This document shows positions 6,747 through 14,591 of a stretch of 16,145 nucleotides of DNA, one piece after another. A program made the position numbers and the translations under genes. The notes under the pieces are model-generated. The model had not been told where the DNA came from. It was given only the letters and a program-made list of their open reading frames with translations, and searched no databases. Origin of the DNA: Neorhizobium sp. UBA7851 (GTDB lineage: Bacteria > Pseudomonadota > Alphaproteobacteria > Rhizobiales > Rhizobiaceae); NCBI GenBank assembly GCA_002500765.1, contig DLSX01000010.1, positions 258 through 16,402 on the forward strand. The letters run 5' to 3'. Position 1 is the first letter of the stretch. Each line of letters starts with the position of its first letter.

Positions 6747-6773
6747 TTGCGGAACACATATGGAACATATAGT
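6747..6773 (+). promoter_or_regulatory. Candidate lexA promoter
   Basis: TTGCGG (6747-6752) and TATAGT (6768-6773) flank the LexA box at 6752-6766. The 15-base spacing is shorter than ideal, so the exact boxes are uncertain. A promoter is nevertheless expected here because a LexA box normally overlaps the promoter it controls. Confidence 0.35.
6752..6766. promoter_or_regulatory. LexA (SOS) box, direct-repeat alphaproteobacterial type
   Basis: GAAC (6752-6755), seven bases (ACATATG), then GAAC (6763-6766). On the minus strand this reads GTTC-N7-GTTC, the alphaproteobacterial LexA operator, unlike the inverted CTGT-N8-ACAG of E. coli. It lies 49 bp before the lexA ATG and over the likely promoter, so lexA should repress itself. 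Confidence 0.88.
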
Positions 6774-6814
6774 GTCCGTTCTGCATTTGTTTCAAATCTG
6801 AAGGTGCGCCACCC

Positions 6815-7528
6815 ATGCTGACCCGCAAGCAACAGGAACTGCTTCTGTTCATTCACGAACGTATGAAGGAGTCGGGCGTGCCTCCCTCTTTCGACGAAAT
6901 GAAGGATGCACTCGATCTCGCGTCGAAGTCGGGTATCCACCGACTGATCACGGCGCTGGAGGAACGGGGGTTCATTCGTCGCCTTCCCAACAGGGCTCGC
7001 GCCCTGGAAGTCATCAAGCTTCCGGAAGCCTATGTCCCGACGCTGCAGCCGAAACGCGGCTTTTCGCCGAGCGTCATCGAAGGAAGCCTGGGCAAGAAAC
7101 CGGCCACACCTGCCGCTCCGCCGGTCTCCGCCAATGACAGCGCTTCGGCAAGCGTGCCGGTCATGGGGCGAATCGCAGCCGGCGTGCCGATTTCCGCGAT
7201 CCAGAACAACACTCATGATATTTCCGTTCCCGTAGAGATGCTGGGTTCCGGCGAACACTATGCGCTGGAGGTCAAGGGCGACTCGATGATCGAGGCCGGA
7301 ATTCTCGATGGCGATACCGTGATCATCCGCAACGGCAACACGGCCAATCCGGGCGACATCGTCGTCGCCCTTGTCGATGATGAAGAAGCGACACTCAAGC
7401 GCTTCCGCCGCAAGGGTGGGTCGATCGCACTCGAAGCGGCAAATCCGGCCTATGAGACCCGTATCTTCCCGCCTGATCGGGTGAAGGTACAGGGTAAACT
7501 GGTCGGCCTTATTCGCCGCTATCACTGA
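6815..7528 (+). CDS. lexA: SOS response repressor LexA
   Basis: The 237-residue protein has an N-terminal winged-helix DNA-binding domain (residues 1-70, starting MLTRKQQELLLFIHERM) and a C-terminal S24 peptidase domain. Self-cleavage would occur between Ala122 and Gly123 in RIAAGVPISA. The catalytic serine is Ser157 in KGDSMIEAGI, and the lysine is Lys195 in DEEATLKRF. During DNA damage RecA filaments trigger this cleavage and free SOS genes from repression. The linker between the domains (about 75-112) is longer than in E. coli LexA, which has 202 residues; this is usual for alphaproteobacteria. A LexA box upstream supports autoregulation. A GAAGG ribosome binding site precedes the ATG. The 3' end overlaps the convergent comEC gene by 20 bp. 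Confidence 0.98.
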   Translation: MLTRKQQELLLFIHERMKESGVPPSFDEMKDALDLASKSGIHRLITALEERGFIRRLPNRARALEVIKLPEAYVPTLQPKRGFSPSVIEGSLGKKPATPAAPPVSANDSASASVPVMGRIAAGVPISAIQNNTHDISVPVEMLGSGEHYALEVKGDSMIEAGILDGDTVIIRNGNTANPGDIVVALVDDEEATLKRFRRKGGSIALEAANPAYETRIFPPDRVKVQGKLVGLIRRYH

Positions 7529-10118
7529 CGCGGATATCGTCAGCGGTCTCTGTTGGGGATTGTGAGGGACTGTCGGGGCCCGGCCGGTTATCTGCAGGGC
7601 TGCCTGGTTTCCGCGCGACGAGCCATGGTGGCAGGCCCGGATCATAGGCGTCGCGTCGCCAGTCATATTGACGATGAAGTGTCCAGGGCCGAACAGTGTC
7701 GGTGATTGCGGTGCTGATGTGCCAATCTTCAGCCTTCGTGGAGGCGGAGAAATCTATTTCGATCGAACCGGTCTTGCGAAGGCTCGTGCCATTCAGCATC
7801 GGAACACCGGACCGGCAATTGTCGAAGCGGGCACGCGGCGCGATCACGAGGCCGGCAACGTCGCAGGCAGCCCCCGCATAGCGGCCGTCATCGACGATAA
7901 CGATCAGAACTCCGTCCGGTGACCTGAATGCGCACCAGGCCTTGGGCTGGCAGGAGAATACATCGCCTCCGGCACCCCGCATCAGCTTTTGGGCGTCGGC
8001 AAGGGCCGATTGCGGCAATCGCTCCGTCGAGGAGACCGGCTGCTTCGCGGCGGCGGGGACATCGAGCATTTTCGGCATTGACGGATCTGGAAGCTGTCTG
8101 GCATGCAGCCATTGCCTAAATATGAACTCCGATGGCCGCTTTCTGTTGACGATGACCCTGTCGGCATTGCGATAAGCGACAAGATTTCCGTCCTCGGCGA
8201 TGAGAATACTTGCGGCGGGCTGCACCGGCTTCACCCAGAACAGAATGATGGCGGCCAGCAGAAACGGCAGGCCTGAATACCTGATCCACGTTCGCGACAA
8301 GGTCAGCAGCAGAAATCCGAAGACCCCGAGCGGCAGAAACCAGGGATGCTGCTGTCCAACGACAACATCCCCTCCCCATCCCGCCACATGCCTGGCAATC
8401 ACAATGACCCATTCGAGGCTTTGGGCCATGATCCCGATGAACGGCCCATCAAGGCCGAAAGGCATCAACAGCATGGCGGCAAGGCCCGACGGCATGACCA
8501 GGAAGCTGATGATCGGCATGGCCGCAAGATTTGCGGCCAGCCCGTATGTCGCAATGCGGTGGAAATGTTCGACGGAAAACATGGTTGTCGCCAGGCTGCC
8601 GATCAGGGATGTCGCGATGATGCCGAGGACAAATCGCCAGCCGGACGCAATCCATGTCACCAATGGGTGAGAGACCGGAGACGGCTCATTGTCTGAACTA
8701 TCGGCGCGCCTCGACCACGCGGCATAACCGGCCACCAGCGCGATTGTTGCAGCAAACGACATCTGGAAACTCGGCCCCAGGATTTCGGAGGGCGTCCAGA
8801 CGAGGATGATCAACGCGGATAGAGCGACGTTTCGCAAGCTTATCGAAGGCCTGTCGAGCAGCACGGCGACCAGCATCACGGCCATCATGATATAGGCGCG
8901 TTGCGCGGATACTCCGAAGCCAGAGATCAGATAATAGCAGGTCACCATGGCAAGCGCCCCGCCGGCTGCCAACTTCTTGACCGGCCATGCCTGCGCGACA
9001 CCTGGAACAAGCGCAAGGGCACTGCGCAGACCGACGAAGAAAATTCCGGCGGCCAGCGCCATGTTCAATCCGGAGATCGCAACGATATGCGCGAGCCCGG
9101 ATATCCGCAGGGCCTCGACCGTATCGTTGGAGATCGCGCGTCTCTCATCGGTGACGATCGCGGCAGCAAAGGCCCCCGCATCTCCTGGGGCTGTCTGACG
9201 GATGCGATCCCCGATCTGCCTGCGCAATTCGAAAAGCCGGCGCAGGGCAAGCTCCGACCAGCCGCCCTCCGGTTCACGCCCACCCGCCTGTTGCGGGGCA
9301 CGATAGAAGTAACCAACGGCGCCAATGCCGTCGAAATAGGACGAAAACGAAAAGTCGTGCAATCCCGGCAGGGCCGGCCCCGAGGGCGGAGAGAGCCTCG
9401 CACGGCCCGAAATGACAGCTCCATTTTCAAAAGGCGCGTGCTGCGCCCTTGCCAGCAAAGAGACCCGCAGTGGCGGACGCCGCAGGGTGGGATTTGCAGT
9501 CTGCCGGACGGCAACGATATAACGCAGACGTCCGGTCCCTGCAGCCTCGCTGCGCTCGACCACCCCTTCGACATCGGTCGTGACGGCTGAATCAAGAATC
9601 ACCGTCGAGCGCCGCCAGCTCTCTATCCCGGCAAGCACCGTGCCGGCGAAGATCAGACACGCGAATGTGAGAACAACACGCGGCCAGCCATGCCGGATGA
9701 TCGACGCCACCAATGCCAGCACTATAAAGATCGGGCTGGATGCCCAAAGCAAAGGCTCCACAGGATTGAGAAACCAGAATATCGACCCCAGCCCCATGGC
9801 AACCGGCACCAGAAGGAAACCGTGACCATGCCGGTTTTCGTCTTCGATCGAGGCCGAAAAAGACCTGCGCAAGCGAACCGATCCGGCAATCAGGCTCTGA
9901 CGAAAGGCACTTGGCCTGCATGCCCTCGCCGGCCGGACACCGGCAAATTCGACGGGGGATCCATTCTCGTCGGTTCGGCAACACGGGATAGCGCCGACAG
10001 CGATATCCGGCCCCCGGCTCAAGGTTTTGGTATCCATCTTATCGAAACTTCGCGACCGCATTTGCCCGCCTGCCCCGTCAGGAAAATACAACCTGAGCGT
10101 TCTTTTTGCGTGCGTCAA
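7509..10118 (-). CDS. ComEC/Rec2-family membrane protein (DNA uptake channel family)
   Basis: The frame encodes up to 869 residues. Around residues 100-165 there are hydrophobic segments, followed by a soluble stretch matching the ComEC N-terminal domain. From about 310 to 635 lies the multi-spanning competence domain, with GLAHIVAISGLNMALAAG (342-359), ISGFGVSAQRAYIMMAVM (398-415) and GPSFQMSFAATIALVAGYAA (448-467). Family members form the inner-membrane channel for single-stranded DNA in natural transformation; whether this organism is transformable is unknown. The C-terminal soluble part (636-869) lacks the HxHxDH metal motif of the usual beta-lactamase-like domain but keeps four cysteines (723, 729, 752, 768). 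The start is unclear: TTG at 10118 opens the frame, while ATGs at 10061 and 10037 are alternatives, none with a strong ribosome binding site. It is convergent with lexA and divergent from gltA. Confidence 0.9.
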   Translation of the reverse strand: MTHAKRTLRLYFPDGAGGQMRSRSFDKMDTKTLSRGPDIAVGAIPCCRTDENGSPVEFAGVRPARACRPSAFRQSLIAGSVRLRRSFSASIEDENRHGHGFLLVPVAMGLGSIFWFLNPVEPLLWASSPIFIVLALVASIIRHGWPRVVLTFACLIFAGTVLAGIESWRRSTVILDSAVTTDVEGVVERSEAAGTGRLRYIVAVRQTANPTLRRPPLRVSLLARAQHAPFENGAVISGRARLSPPSGPALPGLHDFSFSSYFDGIGAVGYFYRAPQQAGGREPEGGWSELALRRLFELRRQIGDRIRQTAPGDAGAFAAAIVTDERRAISNDTVEALRISGLAHIVAISGLNMALAAGIFFVGLRSALALVPGVAQAWPVKKLAAGGALAMVTCYYLISGFGVSAQRAYIMMAVMLVAVLLDRPSISLRNVALSALIILVWTPSEILGPSFQMSFAATIALVAGYAAWSRRADSSDNEPSPVSHPLVTWIASGWRFVLGIIATSLIGSLATTMFSVEHFHRIATYGLAANLAAMPIISFLVMPSGLAAMLLMPFGLDGPFIGIMAQSLEWVIVIARHVAGWGGDVVVGQQHPWFLPLGVFGFLLLTLSRTWIRYSGLPFLLAAIILFWVKPVQPAASILIAEDGNLVAYRNADRVIVNRKRPSEFIFRQWLHARQLPDPSMPKMLDVPAAAKQPVSSTERLPQSALADAQKLMRGAGGDVFSCQPKAWCAFRSPDGVLIVIVDDGRYAGAACDVAGLVIAPRARFDNCRSGVPMLNGTSLRKTGSIEIDFSASTKAEDWHISTAITDTVRPWTLHRQYDWRRDAYDPGLPPWLVARKPGSPADNRPGPDSPSQSPTETADDIRVSDSGE

Positions 10119-10313
10119 CCTGACGCATGGGGACTTGCCATCGGAACCGGTTTTGCGATTGCACCAATGGGTTGGCCACGGGGGTTAATGTTGCTGCCCA
10201 TTATCGTGCCGCGCTGCACAATTTGCCGCCAGAACAGCTTGGCATCTGCTAAAGGATCATATAGCTAAACGTGGAACGCTTAATGCTTATGGCGCTTTTG
10301 AGGCGTCATGCCG

Positions 10314-10325
10314 CCAACCGGTTGG
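10314..10325. repeat. 12-bp perfect palindrome overlapping the gltA ribosome binding site
   Basis: CCAACCGGTTGG is a perfect dyad that ends inside the Shine-Dalgarno sequence (GGAGG at 10324-10328) of gltA, 10 bases before the ATG. It could bind a dimeric repressor or fold into a short RNA stem partly hiding the ribosome binding site. It may also be chance. Confidence 0.4.
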
Positions 10326-10334
10326 AGGATCAGA

Positions 10335-11624
10335 ATGACGGAAACCAGCGCAACTCTCGCTCTCGGCGACAAGAAGGTCGACCTGTCGGTCAAGTCCGGC
10401 ACGATCGGTCCTGACGTCATCGATATCGGCGCGCTCTACAAGCAGACCGGGGCCTTCACATACGACCCGGGGTTTACCTCGACCGCCTCGTGTGAATCGA
10501 AGATCACCTATATCGACGGCGACGAAGGCGTGCTTCTTCATCGCGGCTACCCGATCGAGCAGCTCGCCGAACAGGGCGATTTCCTCGAAACCTGCTATCT
10601 GCTTCTTTACGGCGAACTGCCGACAGCTGCGCAGAAGAAGGACTTCGATCATCGCGTGACGAACCACACCATGGTTCACGAGCAGATGAGCCGCTTCTTC
10701 ACCGGATTCCGCCGCGATGCGCATCCGATGGCCGTGATGTGCGGCTGTGTCGGCGCGCTCTCAGCCTTCTATCACGACTCGACCGACATCACCGATCCGC
10801 ACCAACGCATGGTCGCCTCGCTGCGCATGATCGCCAAGATGCCGACGATCGCGGCGATGGCCTACAAGTACCATATCGGCCAGCCTTTCGTGTATCCGCA
10901 GAACAATCTCGACTATTCGTCGAACTTCCTGCGCATGTGCTTTGCCGTTCCTTGCGAGGAATACAAGGTGAACCCGGTTCTGGCCCGCGCCATGGACCGC
11001 ATCTTCATCCTGCATGCCGATCATGAGCAGAACGCCTCGACGTCGACGGTTCGTCTTGCCGGCTCTTCCGGTGCCAACCCGTTTGCCTGTATCGCCGCCG
11101 GCATCGCCTGCCTGTGGGGTCCCGCCCACGGTGGTGCCAACGAAGCAGCGCTCAACATGCTTCAGGAAATCGGTTCGGTCGACAAGATCCCGGAATATAT
11201 CGCTCGCGCTAAGGACAAGAACGATCCGTTCCGTCTGATGGGCTTCGGTCACCGCGTCTACAAGAACTACGACCCGCGCGCCAAGATCATGCAGAAGACC
11301 ACGCATGAGGTTCTGGCGGAACTCGGCCACAAGGACGATCCGCTTCTGCAGGTCGCCATGGAACTCGAAAAGATCGCCCTGACGGACGAGTACTTCATCG
11401 AGAAGAAGCTCTATCCGAACATCGACTTCTATTCGGGCATCACGCTGAAGGCGATGGGCTTCCCGACGACCATGTTCACCGTGCTCTTCGCGCTCGCCCG
11501 CACCGTCGGCTGGATCGCCCAGTGGGCCGAGATGATCGAAGATCCGCAGCAGCGCATCGGCCGTCCGCGCCAGCTCTACACGGGCGAAGCCAAGCGCGAC
11601 TACGTTCCGGTTTCCAAGCGCTAA
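10335..11624 (+). CDS. gltA: Citrate synthase (type II, hexameric class)
   Basis: The 429-residue enzyme condenses acetyl-CoA and oxaloacetate to citrate, entry step of the TCA cycle. The catalytic residues are His265 (GPAHGGANE), His306 (GFGHRVYKNYDPRAK) and Asp364 (NIDFYSG). The N-terminal domain found in Gram-negative type II enzymes is present, including SCESKITYIDGDEGVLLHRGYPI. The frame is open from 10308, but the ATG at 10335 has a GGAGG ribosome binding site 6 bases upstream and gives the family N-terminus. Transcription must start within the 216 bp separating it from comEC; I see only weak boxes there (TTGGCA at 10239, TATAGC at 10260, spacing 15). A hairpin terminator follows. Overall it closely resembles rhizobial GltA. 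Confidence 0.98.
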   Translation: MTETSATLALGDKKVDLSVKSGTIGPDVIDIGALYKQTGAFTYDPGFTSTASCESKITYIDGDEGVLLHRGYPIEQLAEQGDFLETCYLLLYGELPTAAQKKDFDHRVTNHTMVHEQMSRFFTGFRRDAHPMAVMCGCVGALSAFYHDSTDITDPHQRMVASLRMIAKMPTIAAMAYKYHIGQPFVYPQNNLDYSSNFLRMCFAVPCEEYKVNPVLARAMDRIFILHADHEQNASTSTVRLAGSSGANPFACIAAGIACLWGPAHGGANEAALNMLQEIGSVDKIPEYIARAKDKNDPFRLMGFGHRVYKNYDPRAKIMQKTTHEVLAELGHKDDPLLQVAMELEKIALTDEYFIEKKLYPNIDFYSGITLKAMGFPTTMFTVLFALARTVGWIAQWAEMIEDPQQRIGRPRQLYTGEAKRDYVPVSKR

Positions 11625-11646
11625 GCTCGAAAAGATCGAGACAAAC

Positions 11647-11677
11647 AAAAACCCGACCAGAAATGGCCGGGTTTTTT
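11647..11677. terminator. Bidirectional Rho-independent terminator between gltA and lpxB
   Basis: CCCG (11652-11655) pairs with CGGG (11668-11671) and CCA (11657-11659) with TGG (11664-11666), around a GAAA loop and one A-C mismatch. Flanking AAAAA (11647-11651) and TTTTTT (11672-11677) give T-tracts on both strands. It lies between the convergent gltA and lpxB genes and can end both transcripts. A small inverted repeat (CTCGA, five bases, TCGAG at 11626-11640) stands just after the gltA stop. Confidence 0.88.
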
Positions 11678-11737
11678 ATTGCCTGCATCAGCCCAAAGGG
11701 CCACATCGAGGGGCGTCTGGCGATATGGCAGAGATAA

Positions 11738-12901
11738 CTAGGAGCGCTTCAGCAGATCGAGCACGGCCGCAGCGGCCGCTTCACCGGGAGGTACCGGAAC
11801 CTGCAGCCGCTGCCATGCGAGATCGAAACCTTCCAGCATTGCCCGGCGTTGTGACGTATCGCTCGACAACTGCTCCGACCAGCGGCAGAGACTGCCGGGC
11901 CGAACCACTTCATTGATATATTCCGGCACGACCGCATAGTCCGCGATCAGATTGGGTAATGCCCCCGTCCAGATCTTGATCTTGCCGGCGAGAATCTTGA
12001 TCAGCCAGTCGGTCTTGTAGGCGGAAACGACCGGCACGCTCGCAAGCCCCAGTTCGAGAATGACCGTACCTGATGCAGCCATCGCAGCATCAGCCTCGGC
12101 AAAGGCATTCCATTTCGCCTCGGCGCCAGAGGAGACTTCCACCGACACGGGAAGCTTCGCCGCCATCTCGCGAACCATCGCCTCACGACGCGGCACGGTC
12201 GGCAGCAGGAAACGTGTATCGCCGTTACGCTCCACAAACTCCTTCGCCGCCTCGCCGAAGACAGGCAGAAGGCTTTTGATCTCCGCCGACCTGGAGCCCG
12301 GCAGAAGCAGGATCGTCTTTTTCTCTCCGGCGCTTTTTGTGGGACGGGTCGAGCGCTGGCCTCTCACCTTCAAAAGGTCCGGATCATCGGTCAGGCGATG
12401 GCCGACAAAAATCGTCTCCGGTCCTCCCAGCCGCTTCATCGCCTCGGGTTCGAACGGCAGGACGGCGAGAACGCGATCCACGTAAGCCAGCATCGCCTTC
12501 GCCCGATATTCCTTCCATGCCCACACGCTCGGGCAGACATAGTTGACGATCGGAAGACGGGGCAGAGCAGCCCTCACCTTCCTGGCCACGCGATGGGTGA
12601 AGTCAGGGCTGTCGATGATGACAAGTACATCCGGCTTTGCGGCGATGATCGCATTTGCCGTCTGGTTGATCCGCCTGATCAGGTTCGGCAGCCGCGACAG
12701 GACCTGTGTCAGGCCCATGATCGACAATTCCGAAAAATCGAAAAGCGAGTTCAGGCCTTGCGCAGTCAGCGCATCGCCGCCGACACCGATCAGTTCGACC
12801 GGCCCGGCATGCGCGAGTTTGAGGGCGGCGATCAGATCGCCACCGAGCAGGTCGCCCGATACCTCGCCAGCGATGACGGCAACCTTCAGGACCTGGCTCA
12901 T
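11738..12901 (-). CDS. lpxB: Lipid A disaccharide synthase
   Basis: The 387-residue glycosyltransferase (family GT19) joins 2,3-diacylglucosamine-1-phosphate (lipid X) with its UDP-linked precursor to make the lipid A disaccharide at the inner membrane. Family motifs are visible in order: AGEVSGDLLGGDLI near the N-terminus, GLTQVLSRLPNLIRRI, VIIDSPDFTHRVARKVR, NYVCPSVWAWKEYRAKAML, FVGHRLTDD, LLLPGSRSAEIKSLLPVF and ASGTVILELGLASVPVVSAYK. The ATG overlaps the lpxI stop by 4 bp (ATGA), so translation is coupled. It is the last gene of the lpx cluster; its stop lies 60 bp from the shared terminator with gltA. The product of LpxI upstream, lipid X, is one of its two substrates. Confidence 0.97.
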   Translation of the reverse strand: MSQVLKVAVIAGEVSGDLLGGDLIAALKLAHAGPVELIGVGGDALTAQGLNSLFDFSELSIMGLTQVLSRLPNLIRRINQTANAIIAAKPDVLVIIDSPDFTHRVARKVRAALPRLPIVNYVCPSVWAWKEYRAKAMLAYVDRVLAVLPFEPEAMKRLGGPETIFVGHRLTDDPDLLKVRGQRSTRPTKSAGEKKTILLLPGSRSAEIKSLLPVFGEAAKEFVERNGDTRFLLPTVPRREAMVREMAAKLPVSVEVSSGAEAKWNAFAEADAAMAASGTVILELGLASVPVVSAYKTDWLIKILAGKIKIWTGALPNLIADYAVVPEYINEVVRPGSLCRWSEQLSSDTSQRRAMLEGFDLAWQRLQVPVPPGEAAAAAVLDLLKRS

Positions 12902-13779
12902 TTAAGCCCTCCATTTTCAAGCGCCGGCTCGATGCCGCAAACGAAAATGCCGGCGGCATCCGCTGCGGCGATCATCTCATGCTCCTCGAGTACGAGCGCC
13001 CTGCCCGCTTCCACCGCAATCCCCGCAAGGCCGGCCCTTACAGCATTCTCGACCGTCGATGGACCGATCGTCGGCAGATCGGCGCGCATATCCTGCTGCG
13101 GCTTGCAGAGCTTGACCAGCACACCGCGCCGGCGCGCCGAAATCCTGCCTGCCCCGCGAAGATCGGCGACCCGCTGAAGCATGGAATCGGTGCCCTCGAC
13201 ACCCTCCATCGCGACAACGCGGCCACCGACGGAAACGGCGCCCTGCCCGATATCCAGGCGGCCAAGCGCCAATGCGGCCTCGGTCGCTCTCACTATATCC
13301 CGCAGATCGTCACCGTCCGGAGACACATTTCCCAGTGGCCCCAGTCGCGCAAGCAGGCCGGGAGCGACCTCGTGGGCGCCGATGACCGTGCAGCCCATGG
13401 CCTCGATAAGCTTGATCACCATCTGCAGGACCGTGTCGTCACCGCGTGACATCAAGGTGCGCACGACGGAAGGCATCTTGAGAATGGTCTTGAATGTCGG
13501 CCGGATGTCGCGCCATTCCGGCCGCCGGGCGACACCGCCGGACATGACGACGCGGCCGATCTTCAACTCACGGAAGGCCTTTTCGATCGCGGCAAGATTT
13601 CCGACACCAACGGAAATGGTTTCGAAATCATCGAAACGATGATCGGCCTCGTCCATCAAGGCGACGATGAAGGGATCTTCGCCACCGGCCCTTGCAGCCT
13701 GGGCCAGATAAAGCGGCAGAAGCCCCCGGCCGGCAATAATGGCCAGGCGACCATCAGACGGGCCGCTCATGGGCCTCAT
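12898..13779 (-). CDS. lpxI: UDP-2,3-diacylglucosamine pyrophosphatase LpxI
   Basis: The 293-residue protein belongs to the LpxI (DUF1009) family, which hydrolyses UDP-2,3-diacylglucosamine to lipid X and UMP in bacteria without LpxH. The N-terminal domain contains GRLAIIAGRGLLPLYLAQAA (residues 10-29) and VVMSGGVARRPEW. The C-terminal catalytic domain contains TVIGAHEVAPGLLA (131-144) and DMRADLPTIGPSTVENA (230-246), whose aspartates include the likely metal or catalytic residue. The identification is reinforced by the position between lpxA and lpxB. The ATG at 13779 overlaps the lpxA stop by 4 bp. A second ATG three codons on (13770) has GAGG nearby and is a possible alternative start. Confidence 0.95.
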   Translation of the reverse strand: MRPMSGPSDGRLAIIAGRGLLPLYLAQAARAGGEDPFIVALMDEADHRFDDFETISVGVGNLAAIEKAFRELKIGRVVMSGGVARRPEWRDIRPTFKTILKMPSVVRTLMSRGDDTVLQMVIKLIEAMGCTVIGAHEVAPGLLARLGPLGNVSPDGDDLRDIVRATEAALALGRLDIGQGAVSVGGRVVAMEGVEGTDSMLQRVADLRGAGRISARRRGVLVKLCKPQQDMRADLPTIGPSTVENAVRAGLAGIAVEAGRALVLEEHEMIAAADAAGIFVCGIEPALENGGLK

Positions 13780-14591
13780 CCCTTCCGGCGGAAGGGAGAG
13801 GAGATCGCACGATCACTGTCGGCGGTGATGAAATCGATGATTTCCATCGCCTCGGCGCAATCGACATAGGCGTCGCGAACCGCAGCCGCATTTGCGCGGA
13901 CATTGCCCTCGCCTTCAAATATATCCTTGAAGGCGCGACGTACGCGGTGGATGGTCTGCTTGTCCATGCCGGCACGCGCCATGCCGACGACGTTCAACCC
14001 GCCGAGAATGCCCGGATTGCCGTTCAGCATGCCATAGGGAATGACATCGTAATTGACCGCCGAAAGGCCGCCGATAAAGGCTTGGCGACCGATGCGGGAA
14101 AACTGGTGCACAGCGCAGCCGCCGCCAAGAATGGCGCGATCGGCCACATGCACATGTCCGGCCAGCATCACATTGTTGGACATGATGATGTTGCTGCCGA
14201 GCTGGCAATCATGCGCCACATGGCTGTTGGCCAGAAACAGGCAATTGTCGCCGACAACGGTCTTGCCGCCACCGCCGACCGTACCAGCATTCATCGTCAC
14301 ACCTTCACGCATGACGCAGTTGTCGCCCACGGTCAGCGTCGAATCTTCCCCGGCCTCATGCAGGCTTTGAGAAACGCCGCCGATAACCGCCATCGAGAAA
14401 ATCCGGCAGCCCTTGCCGATTTCGGTATTACCGGTCACCACGACATGCGACGCCAGTTCAACGCCGTCCTTGAGCACGACGCGAGGTCCGACATGGCTGA
14501 ACGGTCCGACGACAACATTCTCACCGATGACAGCGCCATCCTCGACGATCGCCATAGGATGAATGCGGGCGCTGGCTGCAATCGTGCTCAT
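13776..14591 (-). CDS. lpxA: UDP-N-acetylglucosamine O-acyltransferase LpxA
   Basis: The 271-residue enzyme transfers a hydroxyacyl chain from acyl carrier protein to the 3-position of UDP-GlcNAc, the first step of lipid A synthesis. The N-terminal two thirds are left-handed beta-helix hexapeptide repeats (for example IHPMAIVEDGAVIGENVVVG). The active site stretch LANSHVAHDCQLGSNIIMSN holds His127, the equivalent of catalytic His125 in E. coli, with His124 beside it. The C-terminus is the helical domain with VGMARAGMDKQTIHRVRRAFK. It overlaps fabZ and lpxI by 4 bp each (ATGA junctions), indicating coupled translation. The acyl chain length preferred cannot be read with certainty from sequence alone. 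Confidence 0.98.
   Translation of the reverse strand: MSTIAASARIHPMAIVEDGAVIGENVVVGPFSHVGPRVVLKDGVELASHVVVTGNTEIGKGCRIFSMAVIGGVSQSLHEAGEDSTLTVGDNCVMREGVTMNAGTVGGGGKTVVGDNCLFLANSHVAHDCQLGSNIIMSNNVMLAGHVHVADRAILGGGCAVHQFSRIGRQAFIGGLSAVNYDVIPYGMLNGNPGILGGLNVVGMARAGMDKQTIHRVRRAFKDIFEGEGNVRANAAAVRDAYVDCAEAMEIIDFITADSDRAISSPFRRKG

Noticed and set aside
6698..7666. Open frame of 322 codons on the minus strand across lexA.
   Set aside because: It lies antisense to lexA, whose domains and catalytic residues are complete, and it covers the LexA operator region.
10115..10201. 28-codon minus-strand frame (ATG at 10201) whose TGA overlaps the TTG at 10118 that opens comEC, suggesting a leader peptide.
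   Set aside because: There is no ribosome binding site before its ATG, the comEC start itself is uncertain, and the length is easily reached by chance.
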